The notes beneath the pieces are model-generated. The model was not told the DNA's origin. It saw only the letters and a list, made by a program, of their open reading frames with translations, and searched no databases. A program made the translations under genes and the position numbers. A DNA stretch of 37,332 nucleotides from JAAGZL01 sp050291725 (GTDB taxonomy: Bacteria; Pseudomonadota; Gammaproteobacteria; Chromatiales; Chromatiaceae), in contig JBNKKH010000012.1 in NCBI GenBank assembly GCA_050291725.1, forward strand, positions 1 to 37,332, given 5' to 3'. This document shows positions 13,702 to 23,800 of this stretch, in pieces. Positions within the stretch are counted from its first letter, which is position 1. Every line of letters begins with the position of its first letter.

Positions 13702-14316
13702 ATGGCCCGACGAGGCGACCACAGTCGTGAGGAAATACGCAATATGGCTATGGAGGCAGCCGAAAAAATTGTCATGGAACAAGGACACGCTAAATTGACG
13801 GCCCGGAAAGTCGCTCAAGAAATCGGATATGCTGTAGGGACGCTATATCTGGTTTTCTCTAATCTCGATAACCTGATCTTACATGTCAACGCCCGCACAC
13901 TGGACCGGATTTACCAGTCAATGACTGACATCCAGGTGCAAAACCTGACGGGCGAAGATCGCCTCGTACGGATTGGCCAGATATATATATCCTTCGCTTA
14001 CGCTGACCCACACCGCTGGGCCTTTATATTTGAACACCGTCTTCCTGAAGGCCAGTGCTTACCGGTGTGGTTCTCAGAAAAAATTACGCGTGTATTCGCT
14101 GTAGTTGATGATGCTCTTAGACCACTTGCCTCTCACCTATCAGAAACGGAAATTAAACAAGCGTCCCGTGCTTTGTGGGCCGGTGTACATGGAGTATGCA
14201 TATTGAGTATCACCCAAAAACTGGATAATGCAAATGAGAAATACGCTCTGGATTTAGCAACATCGCTGATGGAAAACTATCTCAGCGGTTTACGGACTCA
14301 AGGAGAATACGAGTAA
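13702..14316 (+). CDS. TetR/AcrR-family repressor
   Basis: A 204-residue TetR-family regulator. The N-terminal DNA-binding domain is typical: AAEKIVMEQGHAKLTARKVA, then QEIGYAVGTLYLVFSNLDNL, including the helix-turn-helix at about 36-56. The C-terminal ligand-binding domain has the FEHRLPEGQ and ALWAGVHGVCIL segments characteristic of the WHG/TetR_C subgroup. GGAGG lies eight bases before the ATG. It is divergent from the flhDC-like operon, and the two palindromic operators in the gap make it the probable repressor of ICE functions and of itself. Its inducer is unknown. Confidence 0.85.
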   Translation: MARRGDHSREEIRNMAMEAAEKIVMEQGHAKLTARKVAQEIGYAVGTLYLVFSNLDNLILHVNARTLDRIYQSMTDIQVQNLTGEDRLVRIGQIYISFAYADPHRWAFIFEHRLPEGQCLPVWFSEKITRVFAVVDDALRPLASHLSETEIKQASRALWAGVHGVCILSITQKLDNANEKYALDLATSLMENYLSGLRTQGEYE

Positions 14317-14363
14317 CTGATTTCATTGTGACAAAAAATCATGTACTAAATTGATTGCTACAT

Positions 14364-14411
14364 AATCAAGCTCGAAACATCGCCAATTTATCTTGGCTTT
14401 CGAGCATGATT
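14364..14411. repeat. Large stem-loop between tetR and the excisionase gene
   Basis: AATCAAGCTCGAAA (14364-14377) pairs with TTTCGAGCATGATT (14398-14411) in 13 of 14 positions. Nested directly inside, GCCAA (14382-14386) pairs with TTGGC (14393-14397) around a 6-nt loop. There is no T-run on either strand. It could be a terminator of a non-classical kind, an Xis/integrase binding region or part of an attachment site. Confidence 0.5.
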
Positions 14412-14497
14412 AAGTACTGAGTCTGCCCCAAGATAGCTGTGACCATTCTGGCTAATGCCAGACTACATTAGACCAGCCAAGACGGAGCAAGGGAACA

Positions 14498-14725
14498 ATG
14501 AAATGGGTTAAGTTAATGAGGTACTGTGAACTTTCTGGAGATACCCCAAATGCAGTACACGCAAGACGCAGGAAAGGGATATGGGTGGATGGTATCCACT
14601 GCCAGCTAAGAAACAATAATCTCTGGATCAACACGGAGGCTGTAGAGAAATGGGTAGAGAACGGTCTATTAAACTCGCACAAGGCGTCAGGATCAGATCC
14701 TACGCGAGCGGCAAAGAGTCTATAG
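14498..14725 (+). CDS. xis: Excisionase-type small DNA-binding protein
   Basis: A 75-residue protein resembling excisionases of lambdoid and ICE type: KLMRYCELSGDTPNAVHARR, then KGIWVDGIHCQLRNNNLWIN and EAVEKWVE. This is a short MerR-like winged helix with the characteristic SG-x-T-x-x-A-V-x-x-R-R-x-x-G-x-W pattern. It would bend DNA and direct the integrase towards excision. A GGGAA signal precedes the ATG. The last 25 codons overlap the integrase gene in another frame, so the pair is surely co-expressed. Confidence 0.85.
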   Translation: MKWVKLMRYCELSGDTPNAVHARRRKGIWVDGIHCQLRNNNLWINTEAVEKWVENGLLNSHKASGSDPTRAAKSL

Positions 14726-15840
14726 AAATACAGTTTCAATATCGAGGCGTTCAGTGTAAAGAATCGCTATCCAGGCTCGATCCTAATAAAAAGAGCGATC
14801 AGCGTTATGCAATTAATCTGAAAGCGGAAATTGAGAACGCAATTGAAAGGCAAACATTCCGCTACAATGAGTATTTCCCGGACTCGAAACGGGCTCGAGT
14901 ATTCGGTCATGCAGTTTCCAAGATAACGATCAGTGAGTTACTTGAGACCTGGTTGAAGGATATCAAGAAGACACACCCTCACAGCACTTATCGTTGCTAC
15001 AAAAAAAGCTGCCAGGCCCATTTGATTCCTGTATTCGGCGATTACCGCGCCCGTGATCTGGGTCCCCAGCCCATCCGCGAGTGGATTCGAAACCGAACAA
15101 GTGCTTTGAAGAGTATCCGTAACGATCTCACGCCACTTCGCGCAGTGTTGGATCAAGCTCTGAACGATGACATCATTGACAAGAATCCACTTGATAAAAT
15201 TAAAGTGAGTAAGCTGGTAAGCCGCCATCAGGCCCATACGGATTATGAGGTTGATCCTTTTACAGAGGATGAAATCAAAACAGTACTCAAGATTGCCTTT
15301 GAATACGATCCACGCATCCGCAACTTACTTCAATTCGCGTTCTACTCTGGACTGCGCACATCAGAACTCTTCGGATTGATGTGGGGTGATGTCGACTGGC
15401 GGCATGCAGTGGTCCGCATTCAGAGAGCGGTTGTTGAGCGAAAAGTAAAAGAAACAAAGACCAAGGCAAGTGTACGGGACGTTATTCTTCTACCATCTGC
15501 CCTGGAGGCCCTGAAGGATCAAAAACAATACAGCTTCGTTGGAGGTGAGTACGTATTTGTTCGTCCCAATGAACGCGGATCATTTATTGACTACGAGCAT
15601 CTGGAGCGGCCATGGAAGTACATCCTCAAGCGTGCAAATGTTCGCTACCGAAATCCGTACCAAACACGCCATACATATGCGAGCCAGCTCCTCTCAGGTG
15701 GCGAGAATCCACTGTTTGTAGCTCAGCAGATGGGGCATAAAACTACCGAGATGGTCATGCGCCATTATGGGCGGTGGGTGGAACAGGCTGATCAGAAGCA
15801 TCAACACGTCTTTGTTTCGAATTTTGGTCAATCTGCATAG
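14650..15840 (+). CDS. int: Arm-type phage/ICE integrase (tyrosine recombinase)
   Basis: A 396-residue integrase. The N-terminal arm-type DNA-binding domain (about 7-70, GVRIRSYASGKESIEIQFQY) is followed by a SAM-like core-binding domain (about 92-190) and the catalytic domain (about 203-385). Catalytic residues visible are Arg236 in SGLRTSEL, a Lys in KTKASVRD (270 or 272), Arg340 in YQTRHTYAS, His363 in MGHKT and Tyr373 in RHYGRW. The first His of the H-x-x-R box is Tyr337, a common variant in this integrase group. The gene overlaps xis by 76 bp. It is the likely enzyme for integration and excision of the element. The start is ATG 14650, but with no strong ribosome-binding site. Confidence 0.88.
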   Translation: MGRERSIKLAQGVRIRSYASGKESIEIQFQYRGVQCKESLSRLDPNKKSDQRYAINLKAEIENAIERQTFRYNEYFPDSKRARVFGHAVSKITISELLETWLKDIKKTHPHSTYRCYKKSCQAHLIPVFGDYRARDLGPQPIREWIRNRTSALKSIRNDLTPLRAVLDQALNDDIIDKNPLDKIKVSKLVSRHQAHTDYEVDPFTEDEIKTVLKIAFEYDPRIRNLLQFAFYSGLRTSELFGLMWGDVDWRHAVVRIQRAVVERKVKETKTKASVRDVILLPSALEALKDQKQYSFVGGEYVFVRPNERGSFIDYEHLERPWKYILKRANVRYRNPYQTRHTYASQLLSGGENPLFVAQQMGHKTTEMVMRHYGRWVEQADQKHQHVFVSNFGQSA

Positions 15841-15856
15841 CCGACCAGCATATCTT

Positions 15857-15968
15857 TATCGTACGTGATATTTTATGGGCATTTGACAGCTACGCGCACA
15901 TATTTATCACGTACGGTATATATTGCTTGCTATCCAGCTATTTCAGTGCTAATTTTTACCGTACAGTA
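15857..15968 (+). promoter_or_regulatory. hipBA promoter region with three operator-like sites
   Basis: Related sequences occur as TATCGTACGTGATA (15857-15870), the inverse TATCACGTACGGTATA (15905-15920) and a shorter TACCGTAC (15957-15964). TTGACA (15883-15888) with TATCAC (15905-15910), 16 bp apart, forms a possible promoter whose -10 box lies in the second site. This fits autorepression by the HipB-like protein, as known for E. coli hipBA. Confidence 0.55.
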
Positions 15969-15985
15969 ACTTTTTAGGTACAAGT

Positions 15986-16258
15986 ATGGCACGAGAAGAT
16001 ATCACATACGGCGCGATTCAGACCACCGAAGAACTCGGACAGTTGGCGCGGGCGCACCGTAAGCAGCGGCGCCTAACACTGGAAACCATCTCCGGACTAG
16101 GCAATCTGAGTACGCGCTTTCTATCTGAGTTTGAGCGGGGTAAAGAGACGGCCGAGATCGGCAAAGTTCTGAAGGCACTGCGCACTCTTGGGTTGGAGGT
16201 CATCATCCAGCCGCGTGGGCATTCTGTTGGTCCCATTAAAGATGAGGATGACAAGTGA
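15986..16258 (+). CDS. hipB: HipB-like antitoxin (Xre-type helix-turn-helix)
   Basis: A 90-residue protein with a single Xre/Cro-type helix-turn-helix (about 14-70): LGQLARAHRKQRRLTLETIS, then GLGNLSTRFLSEFERGKETA. Such proteins bind the cognate HipA kinase and the operon's operators. The stop TGA overlaps the GTG start of the next gene (GTGA), the tight coupling usual for toxin-antitoxin pairs. The start ATG has only a weak AGG upstream. It lies about 145 bp past the integrase gene. Confidence 0.82.
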   Translation: MAREDITYGAIQTTEELGQLARAHRKQRRLTLETISGLGNLSTRFLSEFERGKETAEIGKVLKALRTLGLEVIIQPRGHSVGPIKDEDDK

Positions 16259-17502
16259 CCAATACGGATACTCTCAACGTCTGGCACGAGCAACGCCTGG
16301 TGGGCCAGCTTTGGCGCAACATCAGTGGAACCATGGGATTCAGCTATGATCAGGAGTGGATCGCAGACAACGGCTTTGCCGTATCCCACTCCCTACCCCT
16401 GGCAACCGGTGAATTCACCCCGGATGACGGAATCGCGCATCGCTTCTTTGCCAACATGCTGCCGGAAGAAGGGGTGCGTGACCACATCGTCCGCTATCTC
16501 AAGCTGCCGAATACGGATTTCGACCTATTGCGCGCCATTGGAGGTGAGTGTGCTGGGGCCCTGTCGATCCTGCCTCTGGACCAGGAACCGTTAGAACAAC
16601 TTCAGTACCGTCCACTTTCAGAAGAAGATCTGGGTAACCTGGTACTGCGTCATGGGCGCATATACGCCACCTGGCCGCAGGACAAACTTCCCAGACTATC
16701 GCTGGCTGGCGCCCAAGATAAATGCCCGGTACTGGTACGCGATGATCAGATTTTTCTTCCACTGGGAGAGGCCCCCTCCAGCCACATCCTCAAATTTGAA
16801 ATAGAGCGCTATCGCCATCTGCCCGCCTATGAGACCTTCACGACCCAACTGGCTGCTGCCATCGGCCTGCCAGTGGTCGATATTACCCTGCACTCCATTG
16901 GAAAAACATGGTACGTACAGATTGCACGCTATGATCGCCGATTGGATAAAGATGGCAAGGTACAGCGCCTGCACCAGGAAGATTTCTGCCAGGCCCTGGG
17001 GTATGGGCAAGAAAGAAAGTATCAGGAGCACGGCGGACCATCATTTGCACAGTGCTATCGTCTGGTACAAGACATCTCCAGTGAGCCAGCCACCGACGCA
17101 CTATCCCTGCTGCGCTGGCAAATATTCAATGTGCTGGCCGGCAACTCTGACGGCCATGCCAAGAACCTATCCCTATTGCACTTACCAGATAATACAACCC
17201 GTCTGGCGCCATTCTATGACCTGATATGTACACGGGCCATCGAAAATATCGACTACCACCTGGCCTTCGATGTGGGCGGAGAAAACAGCCCTTACGCAAT
17301 TAAACTTGCCCACTGGGAGGACCTCGCGAAGGAATGTGATATTCGACCGCACCTTATGCGCAACCTGATTCAGGAAACAGTAACGGCAATTCAAGAGAAC
17401 ATCGGTTCCGTACTGGAATCATTTGAGGAAAACAACGGCCCCTACCCGGCTTTACAACGTATAGAGAAAGTCGTTTCAAAACAATGCCAACGTGAAACGT
17501 GA
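16255..17502 (+). CDS. hipA: HipA-like serine/threonine kinase toxin
   Basis: A 415-residue protein of the HipA family; the E. coli enzyme phosphorylates glutamyl-tRNA synthetase and causes dormancy. The N-terminal subdomain (about 5-105) is followed by the kinase core. Ser149 in RLSLAGAQDK matches the autophosphorylated serine loop; the catalytic segment LAGNSDGHAKNLSLL (294-308) holds Asp299, His301, Lys303 and Asn304; the metal-binding Asp322 is in FYDL. The full length and intact motifs suggest an active kinase. The gene begins with GTG at 16255 within the hipB stop. It may act as an addiction module for the element, or be an independent chromosomal pair. The substrate cannot be told from sequence. 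Confidence 0.88.
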   Translation: MTNTDTLNVWHEQRLVGQLWRNISGTMGFSYDQEWIADNGFAVSHSLPLATGEFTPDDGIAHRFFANMLPEEGVRDHIVRYLKLPNTDFDLLRAIGGECAGALSILPLDQEPLEQLQYRPLSEEDLGNLVLRHGRIYATWPQDKLPRLSLAGAQDKCPVLVRDDQIFLPLGEAPSSHILKFEIERYRHLPAYETFTTQLAAAIGLPVVDITLHSIGKTWYVQIARYDRRLDKDGKVQRLHQEDFCQALGYGQERKYQEHGGPSFAQCYRLVQDISSEPATDALSLLRWQIFNVLAGNSDGHAKNLSLLHLPDNTTRLAPFYDLICTRAIENIDYHLAFDVGGENSPYAIKLAHWEDLAKECDIRPHLMRNLIQETVTAIQENIGSVLESFEENNGPYPALQRIEKVVSKQCQRET

Positions 17503-17857
17503 GAAGACCGCAGAATGCATACAAATCTAGCAAAGTATCAATTTTCTGAGGGCGATTGCCAGAAAATAGACAAGAGATATGCTAACTGGTTTGATAACAA
17601 CAACTTTAAAGAAAAGCTTATGCGATAAATCTTCATATTGCGTAAGCATAATCACGTCTTGGCAAACTTACTGAACTTTTTTGTTGATGAATAATAATCT
17701 ATCAAACCACACATGATAATAAGTAAGAAACTATTATTAATAGAAATATCTAATTTGGTATCAAGTACGAGTGAATATCACCAACAAACCATTCGATGAA
17801 GAAACAGCACTCATATGATAACTCACATGATTTCACTAGCCACCCGCTAAATTAAAC
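17503..17857. other. AT-rich gap between hipA and the giant gene
   Basis: Both flanking genes converge on this 355-bp gap. It has an inverted repeat, ATTTTCTG (17541-17548) with CAGAAAAT (17560-17567), without a T-run, and a weaker one around 17616-17655. A 37-codon frame at 17515-17628 (MHTNLAKYQFSEGDCQKIDK...) has no ribosome-binding site and may be a remnant. No further gene, tRNA or attachment repeat is recognised. Confidence 0.4.
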
Positions 17858-20800
17858 TTACTTATCAAGAGCATGCCACTCCAATTGATAAGCTCGGATC
17901 AACATCCCCATATTTGAGAGCTCGTCTGGGATAGGTACGCTAATCTGTTCCAGCTTCTCATATGCATATAACAGTTTAAGCAGGATGTACTCTACATCTC
18001 TCTTATTTTTAATCTGAACACCAAGAGCATGATTTATCTTATGAAGAGCTACGTCACGTCTAATTCTATCTAGTAAGTTCAATGAATTGAGTGCGCTTAG
18101 AGAGTTCATGAGTTTCACTGCAATATCACTGCGATCATAGTCTAGATCAATTTCAAGAGTTTCATCTATTAGGTGGTTCTTGCCAGTATTTAATATTTCA
18201 TAAAGATTGACTGTTGCCTGATACTCACCTTTCTGGAACGGTAACTTTACAATTGCCGAAAATACATCTTCTGACGTAGTAATCTCTCTTTCCCAAGAAG
18301 CATTATTTTGCGAGGCAATCACACCATCAAACACCTCTACAAAACTCAATTCCGCGCTCAACTCTTCATCGAGTTCAATTGTTTGCGGAGGGTTAAGCTC
18401 ACTGGCTTTCCAGGTTAAGTCCCCATATTCGCCAGCTATCAACTCACTTCTACTACTAGTTGCATATGTAATAACATTTGTCATTACGACTTCAGCATCT
18501 GCACCAGAAATAATTTCTGAAGGGTCATAGTTAAGAACAATACTATTTCCTGAGCCCACACTATTTAACACCATAGCTGGGTATTCAGGATTGCCATTAA
18601 GCGTTCCAACTGGGATACCACCGTATAGCCTGACACGCTGGCCTGTTCCAACTAAGCTATAGGTACTCGCATTACTCGCAGGAGAATCAGGTAATTCAAC
18701 ACTAGATAAACCATGAATAACTCCTCTTGGTTTAGCGCCTACTATATCCTTCCATTTACCGTGAGTATCTGACAGCAGAATAAAACTTCCGCCTGATGCA
18801 ACCTGTGCTTTTATTTCCTTCCGTAAAACACTTCCAACATCGGATCCTAGAGGGGCGTCATCAATAATAACTACTGTTCCATAACGTTGACTTCGCAATG
18901 CAGAAGCAAATTCATCTTTATCGCTCACTATCAAGTAGTCACGACCACCTTTTTGTAGAACAGACTCAAGTAAATTCAACAGTTGTACCGATTTGCACTT
19001 ATGCCAATCGATACATTCAAGGCCAATACCAGATACAATGTTGTTGTAAGAATAATTACTGGATCCACAATTAGACTGACCACCCTGACCCCAGTTGCCG
19101 TTATTGTCACTATTACAGTCTTGGCCCTCTTTAACAAAACTCCCACCAAAACTAAAACTAGAGTCTTCCGAAGAATCACTAACAATAGGGCTATGGCTAT
19201 TTCTGACATAATTACACTTATCAGCCATAGGTGCATATATCAGGTAACCCCTCGTCAATTTAAAGGTTCCATGTAACTCAACATTCTGTGCAGAAACCAT
19301 TAAGTTCAAAGTTGTAGCATTGCCGATATTTCCAGCCTTATCCACAGCATAGAAACTCAGTGTATTAAGTCCCTCTTCAAGTGGTATATCGGTAAAACTG
19401 AACTCGCCAGTTGCAAGAGCTAACACAGAAGTATTATAGCCACCAAGAGTGACATGAACCGTGGCCTCTGGTTCCGTTGTGCCAGTAACATCAGTAACTG
19501 TCTGATTAAGCGTATCACCTTCATTTGGACTTGCGATCGTCACAACAGGAGGTGCCTTATCTATCTCGAAATTGATCTCGAGGTTAGACTGATTTCCAGC
19601 AATATCTACAGCAGTTATTTCCAGTAGATATTTACCATCAACAGATAATGGAGTACCTGATGTATAAGGCTGCCCATCTAACATAATTGTGTGGTCACTT
19701 AGATTGGCATCTGTCACCTGAATCTCTGGTATAACATCTGTGTTATATAGTCCGTCATTAACAACACCTGTAACCACAATATCTGGCTGGACAGTATCTA
19801 CTATAAAGCTAACAGATACATTTGTAACATTACCTGCTAAGTCACTAGCCTGCGCTGTAAGTGTATAGTTTCCATCAGTGGTAATAGCTGTTCCTGACAC
19901 ATATTCACTCGCATTAAGAGAAAGATTCTGTTCTGCAAGATTATCTTCAGTAATTGTTATTACTGGCGTAACAACAGTATTGTAGACACCATCCTCACTC
20001 ACACCAGCAATTGAAATATCAGGTGGTGTATTATCCACTGTAAACCCAACCACACTTGATAAAGATGTATTATTAGCGCTATCTGTTGCACGGGCTTGTA
20101 TCTGATGCTGTCCCTCCGGCAACCCTGGTAACAGTATTCCATAAAGGCTATTAACCGTATCGTGAATTTGAATGGTTTGCCATTGGCCACCATCCACGCT
20201 TATATCTACATGACTTATCTTAGAGTCCGCATCTTTTGCACTTACCAAAACAGATGCATCACCACGAATATAACCGTCCGTTGTTGGCTTGGTAATAACA
20301 ACAACCGGCGCTTCACGATCAACAACACTCATATTTGCACTATGCAAGGTAACTCGCTGTATACCATCAACACCTGGTATATCTGTCTGCAATACCACAC
20401 TATAGTTCTTAAGGCTCAACGCAGATGTATCAATATCAATACTACCTGTAGCAGACATTCCAGGAGCAATATCATGGCTATCAGTGTATGACAAAACAAT
20501 ATCTTGAAGATCAGGATCAACAACATTAACTAAAATAGGTTGTTGCAATAGACTTGTATTGCCAAGATTCTGAACAGTAAAGTTAACAGCGACCGGCGTA
20601 CCTTTACTCGGTGTTATTTCAGACAAGACAAAGGTGCCACTAACCCGCGCACCACCATCAATCTGTACCGAGTTACTAGAGTTGGTAACAATTTCCCCAT
20701 CCTGTTGAACTTCAAGCTCTACGGTATAGATGCCTGGCGTACTAGTGCCGGTATTCCAATCTAGCACAACGGTACGGCTGTCGTTTGGCAGCATATCTCC

Positions 20801-23800
20801 AAGGTCCTTGCTCGTTTCTGCAAGCACATTATCACTACCATCTACCAACCGTAGATAGGATATTGCGTTGCTAAACATGCTATTTCCATCAGCATAATTT
20901 ATCGAACCAGTGATACGAACATTTTCTCCAGCACCATACTTGGCGCGGTCTGTAGTGACCTCACTACTCAAACCAGTAATTGCATTAATGGTGAATTCTG
21001 CAATGTCATCACTTGCAACCAAACCATGACCATCAAGCAAGCTAGTATGAATCTGATATTCACCAGCAAAAGTTTGTCCAGTGTTCCATGTTGTGTCGAT
21101 AGTTCTGGTTTCACTGTAAGCAAGATCATCAATCTGCTGGTTCAATATTTCCTGCACCACCCTTCCATCGCGGTCCTCTACTGTAACTACGAGACTACCA
21201 GAGAATAGCTCACCATTATTAGATACCGCTATGTCAGATACTACATCTTCAGATGCGCTGTAGTTGTCCTTATCTATGGCAATGCTTACATTAGGTCTAG
21301 CATTATCAGTTACCAGAATATCTCTTATAGATAGATTATTGCTTTCACTCACCTCATCCACTGTATTGTATTGATCAACTATTGCCACCAGGGTATAAGC
21401 ACCTGGATCACCAGAAACATTCCAGTCAGCAGCAACAGCTTGTGCTCCACCAGCAGATATTGGGTTTAGGATATTCCCCTCTGCCAGGGTTGTGCTATCA
21501 CCAGATGAGTCTAGTGCCAATAGTGAAATACTAGCCTGTGGAGAGGTTGCAGCGCCAAGGTTACGCACTAAAGCAGTAACACGAGCAGTTTCTCCTGTTA
21601 AAGGCGCAGCTGGAATAACACGCAAATCATCCTGAGTAATACTAAGATCTGGTTGATCGCCAACTTCACGAGTTATATTTATAGCTTCCGATGGCAAACT
21701 TGTATTCAACGCCTCATCTGCTGCAGTTGCTGTAACAACATTATCACCAGCATGTAGTTGCACACCTTTAACGGTGAAAGATCCAGGTAAACTAAGGCGA
21801 TGGAGATAACCGTCACTAAACACCGCCCCCAAATAACCGGTACTACAGTTGTCTAAATACCAAAAATATAGTCCTGGGTCTGATCGTAATAGCACCTCAT
21901 GATTACTGTCAGCAAATGTATAAATATCCATACGTGGCTGAGAACTAGCCACGTAGTAAATCAACGACTTACCATCTCTAGTCCAGATGGGGTTGAAGTG
22001 ATAATAAGGTTCACTTGTAATCTGAGTCTCAGTTTGTGCAATGACATCAAACACCCATACCTGATATTCGCCATCACGCGCTGAAACAGCTGCCACTCGT
22101 TTTCCATTGGGAGACCAAGATGGTGTTGACCGTATCTCATGGTTATCAAGTATAGTGCTGACACCAGTATCAACATCCACTACCTCAAGAGTTTTATCTG
22201 GATAGCTACGCTGATACAACAAACTTCCGCCTTCAGGTGACCACTGTAGCGCACGTTCCTCAAAAATCCAGGTATCTCCCTCAACCAACTGCTTCCATTG
22301 GCCACTGGAAACATCAATGGAGAAAATACCCGTTATTCCAAGATCGAGGTTATTCGCAGTTACAGCAATCGTTTTACTATCAGGTGACAGACGCACATTC
22401 TCTATATCTGCCGACGCTGATGTTAGGAAATCTGTGCTTTCCTTATTAATGACATGATATTTTCTTACCACGCTGTAACCGGTGACATAATCAAGATCAA
22501 GATAGATGAACCCGCTACTATCAGATAACCAGTCAATCGAAGGGTTAGACCAAGTGTTTAAAGAAACTACTAGTGTCTTTTTGGCGGTTGAGAATTCGTA
22601 TAGATAAATACTGCTCTCACTATATATAGCAGCAAGTTTGCCATCCGGGGACATAACAACATTCTCACCGGAAACACTTGTACTTTCATCCTGCAGTGTT
22701 GACTCTGCTGTTACATCTGATACATAAATACCGTCATTGTATAGTTTGATTACTGCACCCGGCTCAGTAAGGCCATTCACAGTGACCTGTTTCTTGTCTG
22801 TGGTAAATATCTTACCCGGAACAGTAGGATAATACAGAAAAACATCTGGTGACTCAGCATCCTCTGGTATACCACTAACCTCATCCGAGTATGCACTTGT
22901 ATTTCCTGGGGCATCCAACGCAGCAACAACGTAGAAATACTCCAGACCATTTTCAAGTTCCGTATCACGATAACTGACGTCAGAAACATCTGCCACTACA
23001 CTATAAGGACCGCCAGCGTTAGTAGCACGCATAACTCTATAGCCAACCGGCGCACTACCAACTGCAGGTATCCACGCAAGATCCAGGGCGCTACCGGCAG
23101 GTACTGCAGTTACAGTCAGATTTATCGGCGCAGGCAATAGCGCTATCACAATAGTGACGCTTTCCTCGTTGGATGGCAGACTCTCGTTGCCCGCCGCATC
23201 AACCGCTTTCACAGTATACACATAGGTGCCGTTTGGTCGGCCTGCATCTGTATAGTTAAGAGCTCCTAAATCAGAGTGTTCTGCGATTAATTCACCATCT
23301 CGATAAAGGTTGTACTTCACTACATCGAGTGATGAACTGGCATCCCAGTTCAGTAGTACATCAGAGCTGAAAACAGCCGCAGACAAGGTTACTGCCTCAG
23401 GCGCTTCCACATCCCCTACCGGAACAGTAGCCGGATCAGAATGTATACTTTCAAAACCGAGATTATTGACGGCAGTAACCGTGTAACTATGATTCCCATC
23501 TGGTGCACTATCGAGATACTCAGCAGTTGCTGAAAACTCCCGCGCTAACACCCTAATACTACTTACAGCAATATCGTATTGATTCGAATGGATTAATTTA
23601 CGAGCAACAATCCTTAATTGCGAGCTATAGTAAGGTTGCTGAAGAGCAACAACGTTATTAACCTGATTATTTCCTTGAACTTCCGCCACCTTAACCCAAC
23701 TGCTTCCGGTCCAGGCTTCAATATCGTAATCAACAATTAACGAATACTCGGAACTGAAGTCCACTTCCAACCTGGTAATAAGCCTTGGCTCTGGCAATTC

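Larger units (their letters stand above)
1..15840. mobile_element. Part of a PFGI-1/PFL_4669-type integrative and conjugative element
   Basis: The block from the integrase-domain gene through the xis-int pair contains a set of families known almost only from ICEs: ParB of the PFGI-1 class, DUF2857, STY4528, PFL_4669, DUF3577, RadC/JAB and DUF6573, plus an FlhDC-like activator pair, an excisionase and an arm-type integrase. No relaxase, coupling protein or type IV secretion gene is in the window, so either they lie to the left or the element is decayed. The right limit is a guess: the element may end just after the integrase or after hipBA (17502). No flanking direct repeat was found that would define att sites. 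Confidence 0.6.

Noticed and set aside
14364..14411. Rho-independent terminator of tetR
   Set aside because: The stem is long, but no T-run follows on either strand, so it is listed as a repeat with open function.
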